From Kitasatospora cineracea (GTDB lineage Bacteria; Actinomycetota; Actinomycetes; Streptomycetales; Streptomycetaceae), in contig NZ_RJVJ01000001.1 in the NCBI RefSeq assembly GCF_003751605.1, positions 1,364,001 through 1,428,000 of the forward strand: a DNA stretch of 64,000 nucleotides, in the 5' to 3' direction. Position numbers and translations under genes: made by a program. This document shows positions 29,236 through 39,405 of this stretch, piece after piece (within the stretch, counting starts at the first letter, position 1; the number at the start of each line of letters is the position of its first letter). The notes below the pieces were generated by a model, which searched no databases, was not told where the DNA came from, and was given only the letters and a program-made list of their open reading frames with translations.

Positions 29236-30450
29236 TCAGCCCAGCCGGCCGAGCGCCAGCGCCGCCAGCAGGGCCGCCGCGTCGCCGAGGACGCCGTCGT
29301 CGAAGCGGGCCCCGGCGGAGTGGTTGTACGGGGCGGTGAACGGGTCGGTGTCCGGCGGGCAGGCGCCGACCATGACGTACGCGGCGGGGACGTGCTCGGC
29401 CAGCACGCCGAAGTCCTCGGAGCCGGCCAGCGGGCGCGGCATCTCGATGTAACGGTCCTCGCCCAGCAGTTGACGCACCGTCCGCTCCGCGTGGGCGGCC
29501 TCGGCGGGGTCGTTGACCGTCACCGGGTAGCCGTGCTCGACCACCGCGTCGACCCGGCAGCCGTGCGCCTCGCCGACGCCGCGGACCACCCGGACCGCCT
29601 CGGCGAGCACCCGTTCCCGGGCGGCGGGGGAGAAGGAGCGGACGGTCGCCTCGAAGACCGCCTCGTCGGGGATGACGTTCGCCGCGGTGCCCGCGTGGAG
29701 GGTGCCGACGGTCAGCACCACCGGGTCGAAGGCGTCGAAGCGCCGGGTGACCATGGTCTGCAGGGCCAGGACGGCCTCGCAGGCGGCGGGCACCGGGTCG
29801 GTGGCCAGGTGCGGGCTGGAACCGTGGCCGCCGCGGCCGCGGACCACCACCCGCAGGGTGTCGGAGGCCGCCATGATCGGCCCGGGCCGGCCGGCCACGT
29901 AGCCGGCCGGCAGCAGGGCGGCGCCGACGTGCAGGGCGTACGCGGCCCGGACCCGCTCGCCGGCCGCGTCCAGGACGCCGTCCTCGACCATCAGGGCCGC
30001 GCCGCCGCCGCCCTCCTCGCCGGGCTGGAACATGAACACCACGCTGCCCGCCAGCCGTTCGCGGCGGGCGGCGAGCAGCCGGGCCGCGCCGACCAGCGCC
30101 GCGGTGTGCAGGTCGTGGCCGCAGGCGTGCATCGTGCCGGGGTTCTCGGAGGCGTACGGCAGACCGGTGTCCTCCTGCACGGGCAGGCCGTCGAGGTCGG
30201 CGCGGAGCAGCACGGCCGGGCCGGGGCGGGCGCCGCGCAGCACGGCGGTGACCGAGGAGAGCCGCTCGCCGAGGGTGACCTCCAGCGGGAGGCCGTCCAG
30301 GGCGGCGAGGATCCGGTCCCTGGTGCGGGGCAGGTGGAGCCCGAGCTCGGGGTCGCGGTGCAGGGCGCGCCGCAGGTCGACGAGGCCGGGCTGCAGCGCG
30401 GCGGCGGCGCGGCGGAGTTCGTCGAGCGGGGGGTGAACGTCGGCCGACAT
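29236..30450 (-). CDS. M20-family amidohydrolase (peptidase/aminoacylase-like)
   Basis: 404 aa from ATG 30450 (AGGAGG 8 nt upstream). Conserved elements: LRRALHRDPELG, VLLRADLDGLPVQEDTG, GTMHACGHDLHTAALVGAA, VVFMFQPGEEGGGG, ALHVGAALLPAG, the dimerisation-domain GRGGHGSSPHLATDP, ANVIPDEAVFEATVRSF, and SEDFGVLAEHVPAAYVMVG. These match IAA-amino-acid/hippurate hydrolase-type M20D enzymes that hydrolyse N-acyl amino acids with a metal pair. The gene converges on the Lrp-type gene; the TetR gene is 85 bp upstream on the same strand. Confidence 0.92.
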   Translation of the reverse strand: MSADVHPPLDELRRAAAALQPGLVDLRRALHRDPELGLHLPRTRDRILAALDGLPLEVTLGERLSSVTAVLRGARPGPAVLLRADLDGLPVQEDTGLPYASENPGTMHACGHDLHTAALVGAARLLAARRERLAGSVVFMFQPGEEGGGGAALMVEDGVLDAAGERVRAAYALHVGAALLPAGYVAGRPGPIMAASDTLRVVVRGRGGHGSSPHLATDPVPAACEAVLALQTMVTRRFDAFDPVVLTVGTLHAGTAANVIPDEAVFEATVRSFSPAARERVLAEAVRVVRGVGEAHGCRVDAVVEHGYPVTVNDPAEAAHAERTVRQLLGEDRYIEMPRPLAGSEDFGVLAEHVPAAYVMVGACPPDTDPFTAPYNHSAGARFDDGVLGDAAALLAALALGRLG

Positions 30451-30535
30451 GGGTGCGCCTCCTGGGTGGACGGGGAGCGGACGGTTCCCCGGCATCCTCA
30501 CCCCGCGGCGGCCCGGCCCGGCCCCGGTGCACGGA

Positions 30536-31126
30536 TCAGGCGGGACGGACGGGTGACGCGCACGAATCTTCCGGCGGCGGCCCGGGCGGCGCGGCGGCCA
30601 GCAGGGCGGCGGCGATCGCCCGGGCCTCGGCGGCGGGCGCGGGGGCGCCCTCGCGCAGCGCGGTGACGGTCGCGCCGTCCATCAGCAGGAGCAGCTGCCG
30701 GGCCAGGGCGGGCGGGTGCCCGGCGGCGGCCAGCAGCCCGGCCAGGTAGCCGGCGACCCGCCGCTTGTGGGCGGCGGCGACCCGGTGCGCGGGGCTGTCC
30801 CGGTCGGCGGTCTCCAGCATGGTGTTGAGGAAGGCGCAGCCGCGGAAGCCCTCCCGGGCGAAGCGTTCGGCGAGCGCGTCGAACACCGCGAGCGGGTGGC
30901 CGCCGAGCTCGGCCACCCGGGCGGCCAGCCAGTCCCGCCAGTCCCGGTCGTGGCGGGTGAGCACGGCGACGGCCAGCGCGTCCTTCCCGGCGAAGTGCCG
31001 GTAGAAGGAGGCCCGGCCGACACCGGAAGCGGCGAGGATCCGCTCGACCCCGACCGCGCGGATGCCCTCGGCGTAGAACAGCGCCTCGGCGGTGTCGAGC
31101 AGACGGGCACGGGCATGGGTGGCCAT
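30536..31126 (-). CDS. TetR-family regulator
   Basis: 196 aa. The HTH is RARLLDTAEALFYAEGIRAVGVERILAASGVGRASFYRHFAGKDAL (pattern), with the family recognition helix RASFYRHF. The ligand-binding part has FRGCAFLNTMLE, like TetR regulators near small-molecule oxidoreductases. The C-terminus is Pro/Ala-rich. It is divergent from the SecD-like lipoprotein and upstream of the amidohydrolase on the same strand; either could be a target. Confidence 0.9.
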   Translation of the reverse strand: MATHARARLLDTAEALFYAEGIRAVGVERILAASGVGRASFYRHFAGKDALAVAVLTRHDRDWRDWLAARVAELGGHPLAVFDALAERFAREGFRGCAFLNTMLETADRDSPAHRVAAAHKRRVAGYLAGLLAAAGHPPALARQLLLLMDGATVTALREGAPAPAAEARAIAAALLAAAPPGPPPEDSCASPVRPA

Positions 31127-31224
31127 GCCTCCCAGGCTAAGCGGTCCCGGCGCTTCCCGCCCCGCCTCGAACTCCCTTGCGCATCAAGCGGATTCGGCCC
31201 GCGCCCGGACCTCCGGCTGCCACC

Positions 31225-32073
31225 ATGGACGGCATGAGGCACCCGCGTCGAACCACCGGCGGCGCCACCGCCGCCCTGCTGCTCGCCTGCGCCCTCGGCG
31301 CCGCCGCCTGCGCCTCCGGCGCCCCGGCCGACACCCGGCCCCGGACGGTGGCCGCCTTCACCACCGACCAGCCGCTGAACGCCGACGCGCTCGGCCGGGC
31401 GGCCGAACAGCTGCGCCGGCGCGCCGAGTTGCTGGGCCTGGCGGATCCGAAGGTGACCACCGACGGCGGCGTCCTCTCGCTCTCGGTGGCCGGCCCGATC
31501 GGCGACCGGCTCACCGCCCTCACCCACCGGCCCGCCCTGGAGTTCCGCCCGGTGCTCGCCGCCGCGGCGGACGGCGCCACCCCCGCCGCACCGGCGGCGG
31601 GCGTCCCGGCGCCGTTGCAGGACCGCTTCGCCGCCCTGGACTGCGCCACGGCCCCCGCCGCCGCCGACCCCGGCGAGCAGGTCCTGGCCTGCGACAGCAC
31701 CCCGCAGCCGCAAGGCCGTTCGAAGTTCGTCCTGGGCCCGGTCGCGCTCCGGGGCCCCGACATCACCGACAGCAGCGCCGCGCTCGACCCGAACGGCTCC
31801 GGCTGGCAGGTGCGGCTGAACTTCACCCCCGCCGGGACGACCGCCTTCGCCGACCTCACCGGCCGGATCGCCGTCCTCGACTCCCCCGCCAACCAGCTCG
31901 CCGTCGTCCTGGACGGCGCGGTCGTCTCCCACCCCGCCGTCCAGCAGGCCATCACCGGCGGCTCGGCCGTCATCACCGGCTCCTTCGACGCCGACGAGGC
32001 CAAGCAGCTCGCAGCCCAACTCGCCACCCCCACCCTGCCCGCCGACCTCCACCCCGTCACCCCGGCACCCTGA
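31225..32073 (+). CDS. Lipoprotein with SecDF P1-head-like domain
   Basis: 282 aa from ATG 31225 (ATG 31234 also possible). Signal peptide and lipobox LGAAACAS. The C-terminal half matches the P1-head subdomain of SecD: WQVRLNFTPAGTTAFADLTGRI and ANQLAVVLDGAVVSHPAVQQAI then GSAVITGSFDADEAKQLAAQL. The N-terminal part has a P1-base-like LRRRAELLGLADPKVTTDGG. SecD transmembrane segments are absent, so this is a free lipoprotein form of the periplasmic head, function unknown. Confidence 0.78.
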   Translation: MDGMRHPRRTTGGATAALLLACALGAAACASGAPADTRPRTVAAFTTDQPLNADALGRAAEQLRRRAELLGLADPKVTTDGGVLSLSVAGPIGDRLTALTHRPALEFRPVLAAAADGATPAAPAAGVPAPLQDRFAALDCATAPAAADPGEQVLACDSTPQPQGRSKFVLGPVALRGPDITDSSAALDPNGSGWQVRLNFTPAGTTAFADLTGRIAVLDSPANQLAVVLDGAVVSHPAVQQAITGGSAVITGSFDADEAKQLAAQLATPTLPADLHPVTPAP

Positions 32074-32299
32074 ACCAGGCAGCCCTGCACCCGGCCGCCG
32101 CCGACTCGTACGCGGTACGGAGCGGCCCCGAGCAGCTCTCCTGACGGCCTGTTACACGAAGGTGACGGTTCCAGGACCGCGCACGAACGGTCCGCCTGCG
32201 AAGATCTGTCCGACGCAGCCGCTGGGTCCGCGAAGGAACCCGGACCGATCCACAGCGCACGACCGCCGCGTCCAGCAGTTCTCCGGGGGGAGACCACTC

Positions 32300-33292
32300 A
32301 TGTCCGCACGTCCGTCCGTCCGCCGTTCCCGCCTGCTCGCCACCGCCGTCGCGGTGGCCGCGACCGCCGCCGCCCTCGCGCCCACCGCCGCCTCCGCCGC
32401 CGACGCCCCGTCCGGCGACCCCGCCGCCAAGCCCCTGGTCGCCACCCTGGCCCAGGCCCCCGACCAGGGCCCGCTGACCCGCAGCGGCGACGGCGCCGAC
32501 CTGACCATGACCGTCACCAACAACTCCGACCAGGCGCAGCCGTTCCACCCGTCGGTGGCCGTCACCCCGGTCGGCTCCGCCCCGGCCAACTGGCAGTGGA
32601 TCGACTTCAGCGCCACCGCGGTCTCCGCCCCGGACACCTACGGCCTGCGGACCTGGAGCGGCACCAACGAGTTCGCCGGCGCCGTCCTCCCCCTGAACTC
32701 CATGGCCAGCACGCCCTTCACGGTGCCGGCCCACACCACCTACAGCTGGAAGGTCTCGTTCAAGCTCACCGCCGCGCTCCCGGCGGACGACACCGCCGTG
32801 AACGTCGCGCTGCGCAACGACCTCGGCGACAGCACCGTCAGCGACCCGCTGAACCTGCCGGTCACCGCCCCCACCGGCGCCTTCTACCAGACCTTCGACG
32901 GCTTCTCCGGCACCGTCCGCTTCCAGCAGCCGATGGAGACCACCCTCAACCTGCTCAACAACGGCGCGAGCACCAGCACCGTCCACCCGACCCTCCGCTT
33001 CGGCGACGGCACCCGGCAGAGCCCCGCCACCCTCGCGCTGGAGGTCTGGGGCGACGGCGCCTGGGTCACCGTCCCCGGCACCGACAACACCTGGCGCCTC
33101 CCCCCGGTCCCCGGCGGCCTGGCCAGTGGCGCGAGCCACCAGTACCGGCTGCGCCTCTCCCTCGTCGACTTCGACCGCAGCAGCAGCTCCTACTTCAGCG
33201 ACCGGCTCAGCCTCACCTCCACCACCGACCGCGGCCCGGTCGAGAACTCCGTGAAGTACTACCTCGACCTCGACGGCACCCCGGCCGGCTGA
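32300..33292 (+). CDS. Secreted beta-rich protein of unknown function
   Basis: 330 aa from ATG 32300 (GGGGAG upstream). Signal peptide with Ala-rich core and ASAADAP cleavage region. The mature protein is built of two Ig/FN3-like beta regions (TMTVTNNSDQAQPFHPSVAV..., then TTLNLLNNGASTSTVHPTLRF...), with similar T-x-N-N-S/G motifs suggesting repeated domains. No catalytic motif. A strong hairpin follows the stop codon by 20 nt. Confidence 0.75.
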   Translation: MSARPSVRRSRLLATAVAVAATAAALAPTAASAADAPSGDPAAKPLVATLAQAPDQGPLTRSGDGADLTMTVTNNSDQAQPFHPSVAVTPVGSAPANWQWIDFSATAVSAPDTYGLRTWSGTNEFAGAVLPLNSMASTPFTVPAHTTYSWKVSFKLTAALPADDTAVNVALRNDLGDSTVSDPLNLPVTAPTGAFYQTFDGFSGTVRFQQPMETTLNLLNNGASTSTVHPTLRFGDGTRQSPATLALEVWGDGAWVTVPGTDNTWRLPPVPGGLASGASHQYRLRLSLVDFDRSSSSYFSDRLSLTSTTDRGPVENSVKYYLDLDGTPAG

Positions 33293-33312
33293 CCCGCCCC
33301 GCCGCACCCCGT

Positions 33313-33349
33313 CCGCTGCCCCGACCGGTCCCCCCGGCCGGGGCAGCGG
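33313..33349 (+). terminator. Terminator hairpin after the secreted protein gene
   Basis: CCGCTGCCCCG (33313-33323) pairs with CGGGGCAGCGG (33339-33349); inner CCGG/CCGG pairing can extend the stem. Confidence 0.75.
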
Positions 33350-33563
33350 CGTCCCCCGCCCCGGGTCCGCCGCCCGACCGCCCGGCTCATGGCGCCCGGC
33401 GCAGGGCGCGGGCGGGCCGGGGGCGCAGCGCGGCCAGCCCGCAGAGCTGCCCGGCTGCCGGACCCTCCTCGATGATCGCCTCGCGCGCGGCGGCGACGAG
33501 CCGACGGTGGGCGAGGTCGACACGCGCGTCCACGTGGACCGCTGCCGCGGTGGGAGGGCGGCC

Positions 33564-33644
33564 GCGGACTTCTCGGCCATGTCGGCGATCGCGGCCCGTT
33601 CGGCCTCACCGCCGTGCTCGTCGCGGAGCTGGCGGCCGGTCTTC
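33564..33644 (-). pseudogene. Truncated copy of the thiC 3' coding region
   Basis: 81 bp align without gaps to 34368-34448 inside thiC with 8 mismatches (about 90% identity), in the same orientation. On the minus strand it reads [22 protein letters not shown] against [23 protein letters not shown] in ThiC (each shortened here). The FeS cysteine motif and the rest of the gene are absent, so it cannot encode a functional product. Together the two copies flank the 153-aa gene as direct repeats. Confidence 0.8.
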
Positions 33645-33731
33645 GTCGGCGACCGCTTCAGCCCGAAAGCAGGACGACAAGTCCCTCCGGCAGGGCGCGT
33701 CACCCACTTGTCGTCCAAGGTCAGGTGCCGA

Positions 33732-34193
33732 TCAACGGAACACCCGGATCATGGAGAGCCGTTCTGCCCGATTGATCACGTCCACAAGGCCCGGGTCCCC
33801 GCCGGCCGCAGCCTCGTACGCGAGTCCGGGAACATCCACCGGAGCCGTCTCCTGGCCCATCGGGTGAACGAAGTCCGTGATGACCCAGCGGCCGCCCAAG
33901 GGGGACGATGCGTCGATCACCCAGTCCCACCGGGCCCCGTGCACGCTGATCAGGAACTCGGCGGTGAACCCCATGATCACCTGGGAGTTGAACATCCGGT
34001 CCTGCTCGGTCTGAAGAGCGGGATCGGCCGCCCGCTCGTCGAGTTGTTCCCCGACGAGGCGGATCGCCCTGCCCGGATCGGTCCGCACGAGGTCCCGGGG
34101 CAGACCGAGGGCCGCCAGCACGTCGTGGGTGATGGTGCGGCAGTCAGTCGTCCATCCGGCGACGTCCGGGGCGGCCTGGTTCTGCTGAGTCAT
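33732..34193 (-). CDS. Hypothetical protein, 153 aa
   Basis: No family recognised. Begins at ATG 34193 (ATG 34205 also possible), without a clear ribosome-binding site. The sequence looks soluble and mixed alpha/beta, with TDCRTITHDVLAALGLPRDL, FNSQVIMGFTAEFLISVHG and WVIDASSPLGGRWVITDFVHP. Third-position G/C is visibly more relaxed than in neighbouring genes. It is located between thiC and the partial thiC copy, which suggests it arrived with, or was trapped by, a duplication. Confidence 0.65.
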   Translation of the reverse strand: MTQQNQAAPDVAGWTTDCRTITHDVLAALGLPRDLVRTDPGRAIRLVGEQLDERAADPALQTEQDRMFNSQVIMGFTAEFLISVHGARWDWVIDASSPLGGRWVITDFVHPMGQETAPVDVPGLAYEAAAGGDPGLVDVINRAERLSMIRVFR

Positions 34194-34318
34194 GGCGGAA
34201 TGCATACCAGTGGGCCCGTGCCGCCCCGGGAAGTCCCCTCCCGCCTCCCGGGGCGGCCACCGCCGGCAGGGCCCGGGAGCAGGACGGTGCTCCCGGGCCT
34301 GGCGGCCGACGGGCCCGG

Positions 34319-36222
<1,904 letters not shown>

Positions 36223-36223
36223 G

Positions 36224-36243
36224 CACAGGCGTTTGCGCCTGTG
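36224..36243. other. 8-bp hairpin directly upstream of the TPP aptamer
   Basis: CACAGGCG (36224-36231), loop TTTG, CGCCTGTG (36236-36243). It lies next to the aptamer 5' end, where the promoter or transcript start is expected. It could be an operator dyad or a 5'-protecting RNA stem. Confidence 0.5.
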
Positions 36244-36352
36244 TCCGCCGCTCACCGTAGGGCACCGGGCGCGGACGGTCCAGGGCGCACCCCCGGTGCG
36301 GGGCGTGCGCCCGGCCTGTGCGGGCGGCGTGCGGGGTGGAAGAATCGCCGGG

Positions 36353-36553
36353 GTGATCGGACTGGTGGGGCGGGTGACGGGGCGGATCGGCGCGGGCCTG
36401 GTCGGCGAGGTGATGGTGAGCGTTCCCGAACGCCCGGGCAGCGAGGCGTTCCTGGCGTACCGGGCCGTTCCGGGTGAGCCGCTGGAGCCGGGCTCCATGG
36501 TGGTCGTGGTCGATTACCAGCCACCGCGCACGGTGTACGTCGAGCCCTTCTGA
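36353..36553 (+). CDS. Small NfeD-like OB-fold protein paired with flotillin
   Basis: 66 aa from GTG 36353 (GGAAG about 10 nt upstream). IGLVGRVTGRIGAGLVGEVMV and a closing strand GSMVVVVDYQPPRTVYVEPF give a compact beta-rich domain like the C-terminal OB fold of NfeD. NfeD-type proteins typically accompany SPFH/flotillin genes, and a flotillin gene follows 185 bp downstream on the same strand. No TM segment, so it is a minimal form. Confidence 0.7.
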   Translation: MIGLVGRVTGRIGAGLVGEVMVSVPERPGSEAFLAYRAVPGEPLEPGSMVVVVDYQPPRTVYVEPF

Positions 36554-36738
36554 CTACACCTCAGCAGGGCTTTGCAAACCCTTTACCACTGTTTCGAGAC
36601 AGTGACAGTTCCCACGGGTGCGGGGCCTTCCACCCCGCCGCCGGGCGGCGGAGAATGCCGCTGCCACCGGATTCCGCGCCCACAACTGCACCACCCTGCG
36701 CAGCCACGGACCGGTGTGCCACGAAGGGGGAGTTCCCG

Positions 36739-38223
36739 ATGCTCATCGGCATCGCCGGGGGAGTCGTCGCCGGCATCGTTCTGCTGGTCCTGCTGTTCAA
36801 GTTGATGTGGCGGGTGGCGGAACCGAACGAGGCACTGGTCATCTCGGGTTCCAAGCACGGCGAGGGCCTCGGCTTCCGCATCATCACCGGACGGGGCACC
36901 CTCGTGGTGCCCGGCGTCCAGGTGGTCCGGCGGCTGTCGCTGGACCTCAACGAGGCCGCGCTGGACGTCGAGTGCGTGACCTCGCAGGGCATTCCGGTCC
37001 ACGTCAAGGGCGTGGTCATCTTCAAGGTCGGCGACGACCCGTCGTCCATCGCCAACGCCGCCCGCCGCTTCCTGGACCAGCAGAAGATGATGGGCCAGCG
37101 GGTGCACAACGTGTTCGCCGGCCACCTGCGCTCCATCGTCGGCGGGCTGACCGTCGAGGACATGATCCGCGACCGCGAGCGGCTCACCGGGGAGACCCGC
37201 TCCGCCTCGGGGATCGAGATGGAGAAGCTCGGCCTGATCATCGACTCGCTGCAGATCCAGGAGATCCTGGACCCGACCGGCTACATCACCAACCTGGCCG
37301 CCCCGCACGCCGCCGCCGTCCAGCGCGACGCCCGGATCGCGGCCGCCGAGGCCGACCGCCGGGCCACCGAGGCCGAGCAGGAGGCGTTCGCCCGCAAGGC
37401 CGAGGCGACGCGCAACTCCGGCATCCAGCAGGCCGGTTACCAGGCCGAGATGGACACCGCCGCGGCCCGCGCGCTGCAGGCCGGCCCGCTCGCCCAGGCC
37501 GCCGCCCGGCAGGAGGTCGTGGTCCAGGAGACCAAGGTCGCCGAGCTGGAGGCGCACCGCAAGGAGCAGCAGCTCCAGGCCGACGTCCGCAAGCCCGCCG
37601 ACGCCCGCGCGTACGAGACCCGCACCAAGGCCGAGGCCGACCGCGACGCCCGGATCTCCGCCGCCGAGGCGCTCTCCCGGGAGACCGACCTGAAGACCGC
37701 CGCCGAGGCCAACCGGGTCAAGGTCGCCGCGGCCGCCGAGGCCGAGGCCACCCGGGCCCGCGGCCTGGCCGCCGCCGAGGCCACCCGCGCCACCGGTGAG
37801 GCCCAGGCCGCCGCCGAGGCCGCCAAGGGCCTGGCCGAGGCGGAGGCCGCCCGCGCCAAGGGCCTCGCCGAGGCCGAGGCCACCCGGGCCCAGGGCCTGG
37901 CCGAGGCCGAGGGCATCAAGGCCCGCGCCGCGGCCCTCGCCGAGAACCAGGAGGCCGTCGTCGCCCAGCAGTTGGCCGAGAACTGGCCCGCCATCGTCCG
38001 GGCCGGCGCGGACGCCTTCGGCAACGTCGAGCACATGGTGCTGCTGAACGGCGCCGAGGGCATGTCCGAGATGTTCGCCAAGGCGCTCACCATGGGCGGC
38101 ACCGGCCTCGGCCTGGCCCGCCAGCTGCTCACCTCGATGAACACCGGCGCCCCCGCCGAGGCCCCGGCGGAGCCCGCCCCGGCCACCCAGGTCATCCCGG
38201 TGCAGGCCGACAGCGGCAACTGA
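36739..38223 (+). CDS. Flotillin / SPFH-domain membrane protein
   Basis: 494 aa from ATG 36739 (GGGGAG 6 nt upstream). An N-terminal TM (IGIAGGVVAGIVLLVLLFKL) is followed by the SPFH/band-7 domain (NEALVISGSKHGEGLGFRII, VPGVQVVRRLSLDLNEAALD, VHVKGVVIFKVGDDPSSIA), then a long Ala/Glu-rich coiled coil with EAEATRARGLAAAEA-type repeats, and a C-terminal AENWPAIVRAGADAFGNVEH. Flotillins organise membrane microdomains. Preceded by the NfeD-like gene and followed by a very strong hairpin. Confidence 0.93.
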   Translation: MLIGIAGGVVAGIVLLVLLFKLMWRVAEPNEALVISGSKHGEGLGFRIITGRGTLVVPGVQVVRRLSLDLNEAALDVECVTSQGIPVHVKGVVIFKVGDDPSSIANAARRFLDQQKMMGQRVHNVFAGHLRSIVGGLTVEDMIRDRERLTGETRSASGIEMEKLGLIIDSLQIQEILDPTGYITNLAAPHAAAVQRDARIAAAEADRRATEAEQEAFARKAEATRNSGIQQAGYQAEMDTAAARALQAGPLAQAAARQEVVVQETKVAELEAHRKEQQLQADVRKPADARAYETRTKAEADRDARISAAEALSRETDLKTAAEANRVKVAAAAEAEATRARGLAAAEATRATGEAQAAAEAAKGLAEAEAARAKGLAEAEATRAQGLAEAEGIKARAAALAENQEAVVAQQLAENWPAIVRAGADAFGNVEHMVLLNGAEGMSEMFAKALTMGGTGLGLARQLLTSMNTGAPAEAPAEPAPATQVIPVQADSGN

Positions 38224-38249
38224 CGCACCGCCGGGACACCGGCAGCACC

Positions 38250-38284
38250 CGGCCCGTACGGCAGCACCACCGCCGTACGGGCCG
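38250..38284 (+). terminator. Terminator hairpin after flotillin gene
   Basis: 13-bp perfect stem (38250-38262 with 38272-38284), 9-nt loop, 26 nt after the stop. Confidence 0.8.
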
Positions 38285-38346
38285 CGCCGTTCCCGCCCGG
38301 CGCTTCCGCGTACCGACGCATCGTCTCCGCAATCCCGGGCAGCAGC

Positions 38347-38362
38347 TGAGTACCCGTACTCA
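38347..38362. promoter_or_regulatory. 16-bp palindrome upstream of the OleA-like cluster
   Basis: TGAGTAC-CC-GTACTCA, a perfect palindrome 36-51 nt upstream of the first gene of the five-gene cluster. Its position suits a transcription-factor operator. I cannot assign the regulator, and no regulator gene is adjacent. Confidence 0.6.
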
Positions 38363-38397
38363 CGCCCCCTCCACCGCCCCCGCGCCAGCATCGGAGC

Positions 38398-39405
38398 ATG
38401 GACCTGCTGCCCCGTGTCGGAATCACCGCCGTCGGCTCCCACCTCCCGCAACGGGCCGTCACCTCACGGCAGTTGCAGGATGAGGTGGCGGCCGGCGCCC
38501 GCCTGCCGCTGCCCGACGGCATGTTCGAGAAGGCCACCGGCATCCGCACCCGCCGCTTCGCCGGGCCCGACGAGCACCCCTCCACGCTCGCCCTCGGCGC
38601 CGCCCGCCGGGCCCTGGCCGCCCGCGGACTGGAACCCGCCGACCTCGACCTGCTGCTGTTCGCCTCCGCCTCCCGGGACGTCTGCGAACCCGCCACCGCC
38701 CACCTCGTCCAGGCCGAACTCGGCTCCCGCGCCCACGCGTTGGACATATCCAACGCCTGCAACAGCTTCCTCAACGGCATCGACACCGCCCGCGCGATGA
38801 TCCTGGCCGGCCGCGCCACCCGCGCCCTGGTGGTCACCGGCGAGACCCCCAGCCGGGCCATGCGCCGCGACCCGTCCGGGCTCGCCGAGTTCCGCGCGGG
38901 CTTCGCCGGCTACACCTTCGGCGACGGCGCCGCCGCCGTCCTGGTCGAACGGGTCGACCGCGGCGGCATCCTCGACGTCGAGACCCAGACCGCCTCCGAG
39001 CACTGGGAGGTCGGCGGCATCCCCGGCGGCGGCTCCCGCCACCCGCGCGGCGACGAGTGGAGCTACTTCCGCGGCGGCGGCAAGGAACTGCGCGGCGTCT
39101 TCGAGCAGATCGGCGCCGACATCCTCACCCGGGTCGCCGCCCGCACCGGCCTCGGCTGGGACGCCTACGCCCGGGTCCTGGTCCACCAGGTCACGCTGCC
39201 CTACCTGGAGCGCTTCGTGGAGCTCACCGGCGTCCCCGCCGACAGGCTGGTCGTCACCGTCCCCGAACTCGGCAACCTGGCCTCCGCCACCATCGGCGTC
39301 CAACTCGACCGCATCATGCCGGAGTTGGAGACCGGCGACCGCGTCCTGATGGTCGGCCTCGGCGGCGGCGTCAGCCTGATGACGATGGTCTGGGAGAAGT
39401 CGTGA
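38398..39405 (+). CDS. OleA-like thiolase / 3-oxoacyl-ACP synthase III homologue
   Basis: 335 aa KAS III fold. Catalytic triad candidates: Cys121 in LDISNACNSFLNG, His263 in VLVHQVTLPY, Asn293 in PELGNLASATIG. The segment SASRDVCEPATAHLV contains Glu97, matching the RD-x-x-EP-x-x-A pattern I associate with OleA, whose Glu acts across the dimer in head-to-head Claisen condensation of two acyl-CoAs. FabH proper lacks this. First gene of a five-gene operon; its stop overlaps the next start (GTGA). Condensation of two acyl chains is the favoured role; plain FabH-like priming is the alternative. Confidence 0.8.
   Translation: MDLLPRVGITAVGSHLPQRAVTSRQLQDEVAAGARLPLPDGMFEKATGIRTRRFAGPDEHPSTLALGAARRALAARGLEPADLDLLLFASASRDVCEPATAHLVQAELGSRAHALDISNACNSFLNGIDTARAMILAGRATRALVVTGETPSRAMRRDPSGLAEFRAGFAGYTFGDGAAAVLVERVDRGGILDVETQTASEHWEVGGIPGGGSRHPRGDEWSYFRGGGKELRGVFEQIGADILTRVAARTGLGWDAYARVLVHQVTLPYLERFVELTGVPADRLVVTVPELGNLASATIGVQLDRIMPELETGDRVLMVGLGGGVSLMTMVWEKS

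Larger units (their letters stand above)
33293..33731. other. Gene-free interval with terminator, thiC 3'-end copy and inverted repeat
   Basis: About 440 bp. It holds the terminator hairpin at 33313-33349, an 81-bp copy of the thiC 3' region (33564-33644), and an 11-bp inverted repeat GGACGACAAGT/ACTTGTCGTCC (33672-33682 and 33706-33716). No credible gene is seen. Confidence 0.7.

Noticed and set aside
33564..33644. A second functional thiC or a separate small gene
   Set aside because: Only 81 bp match; no FeS motif, no plausible start and stop around it.
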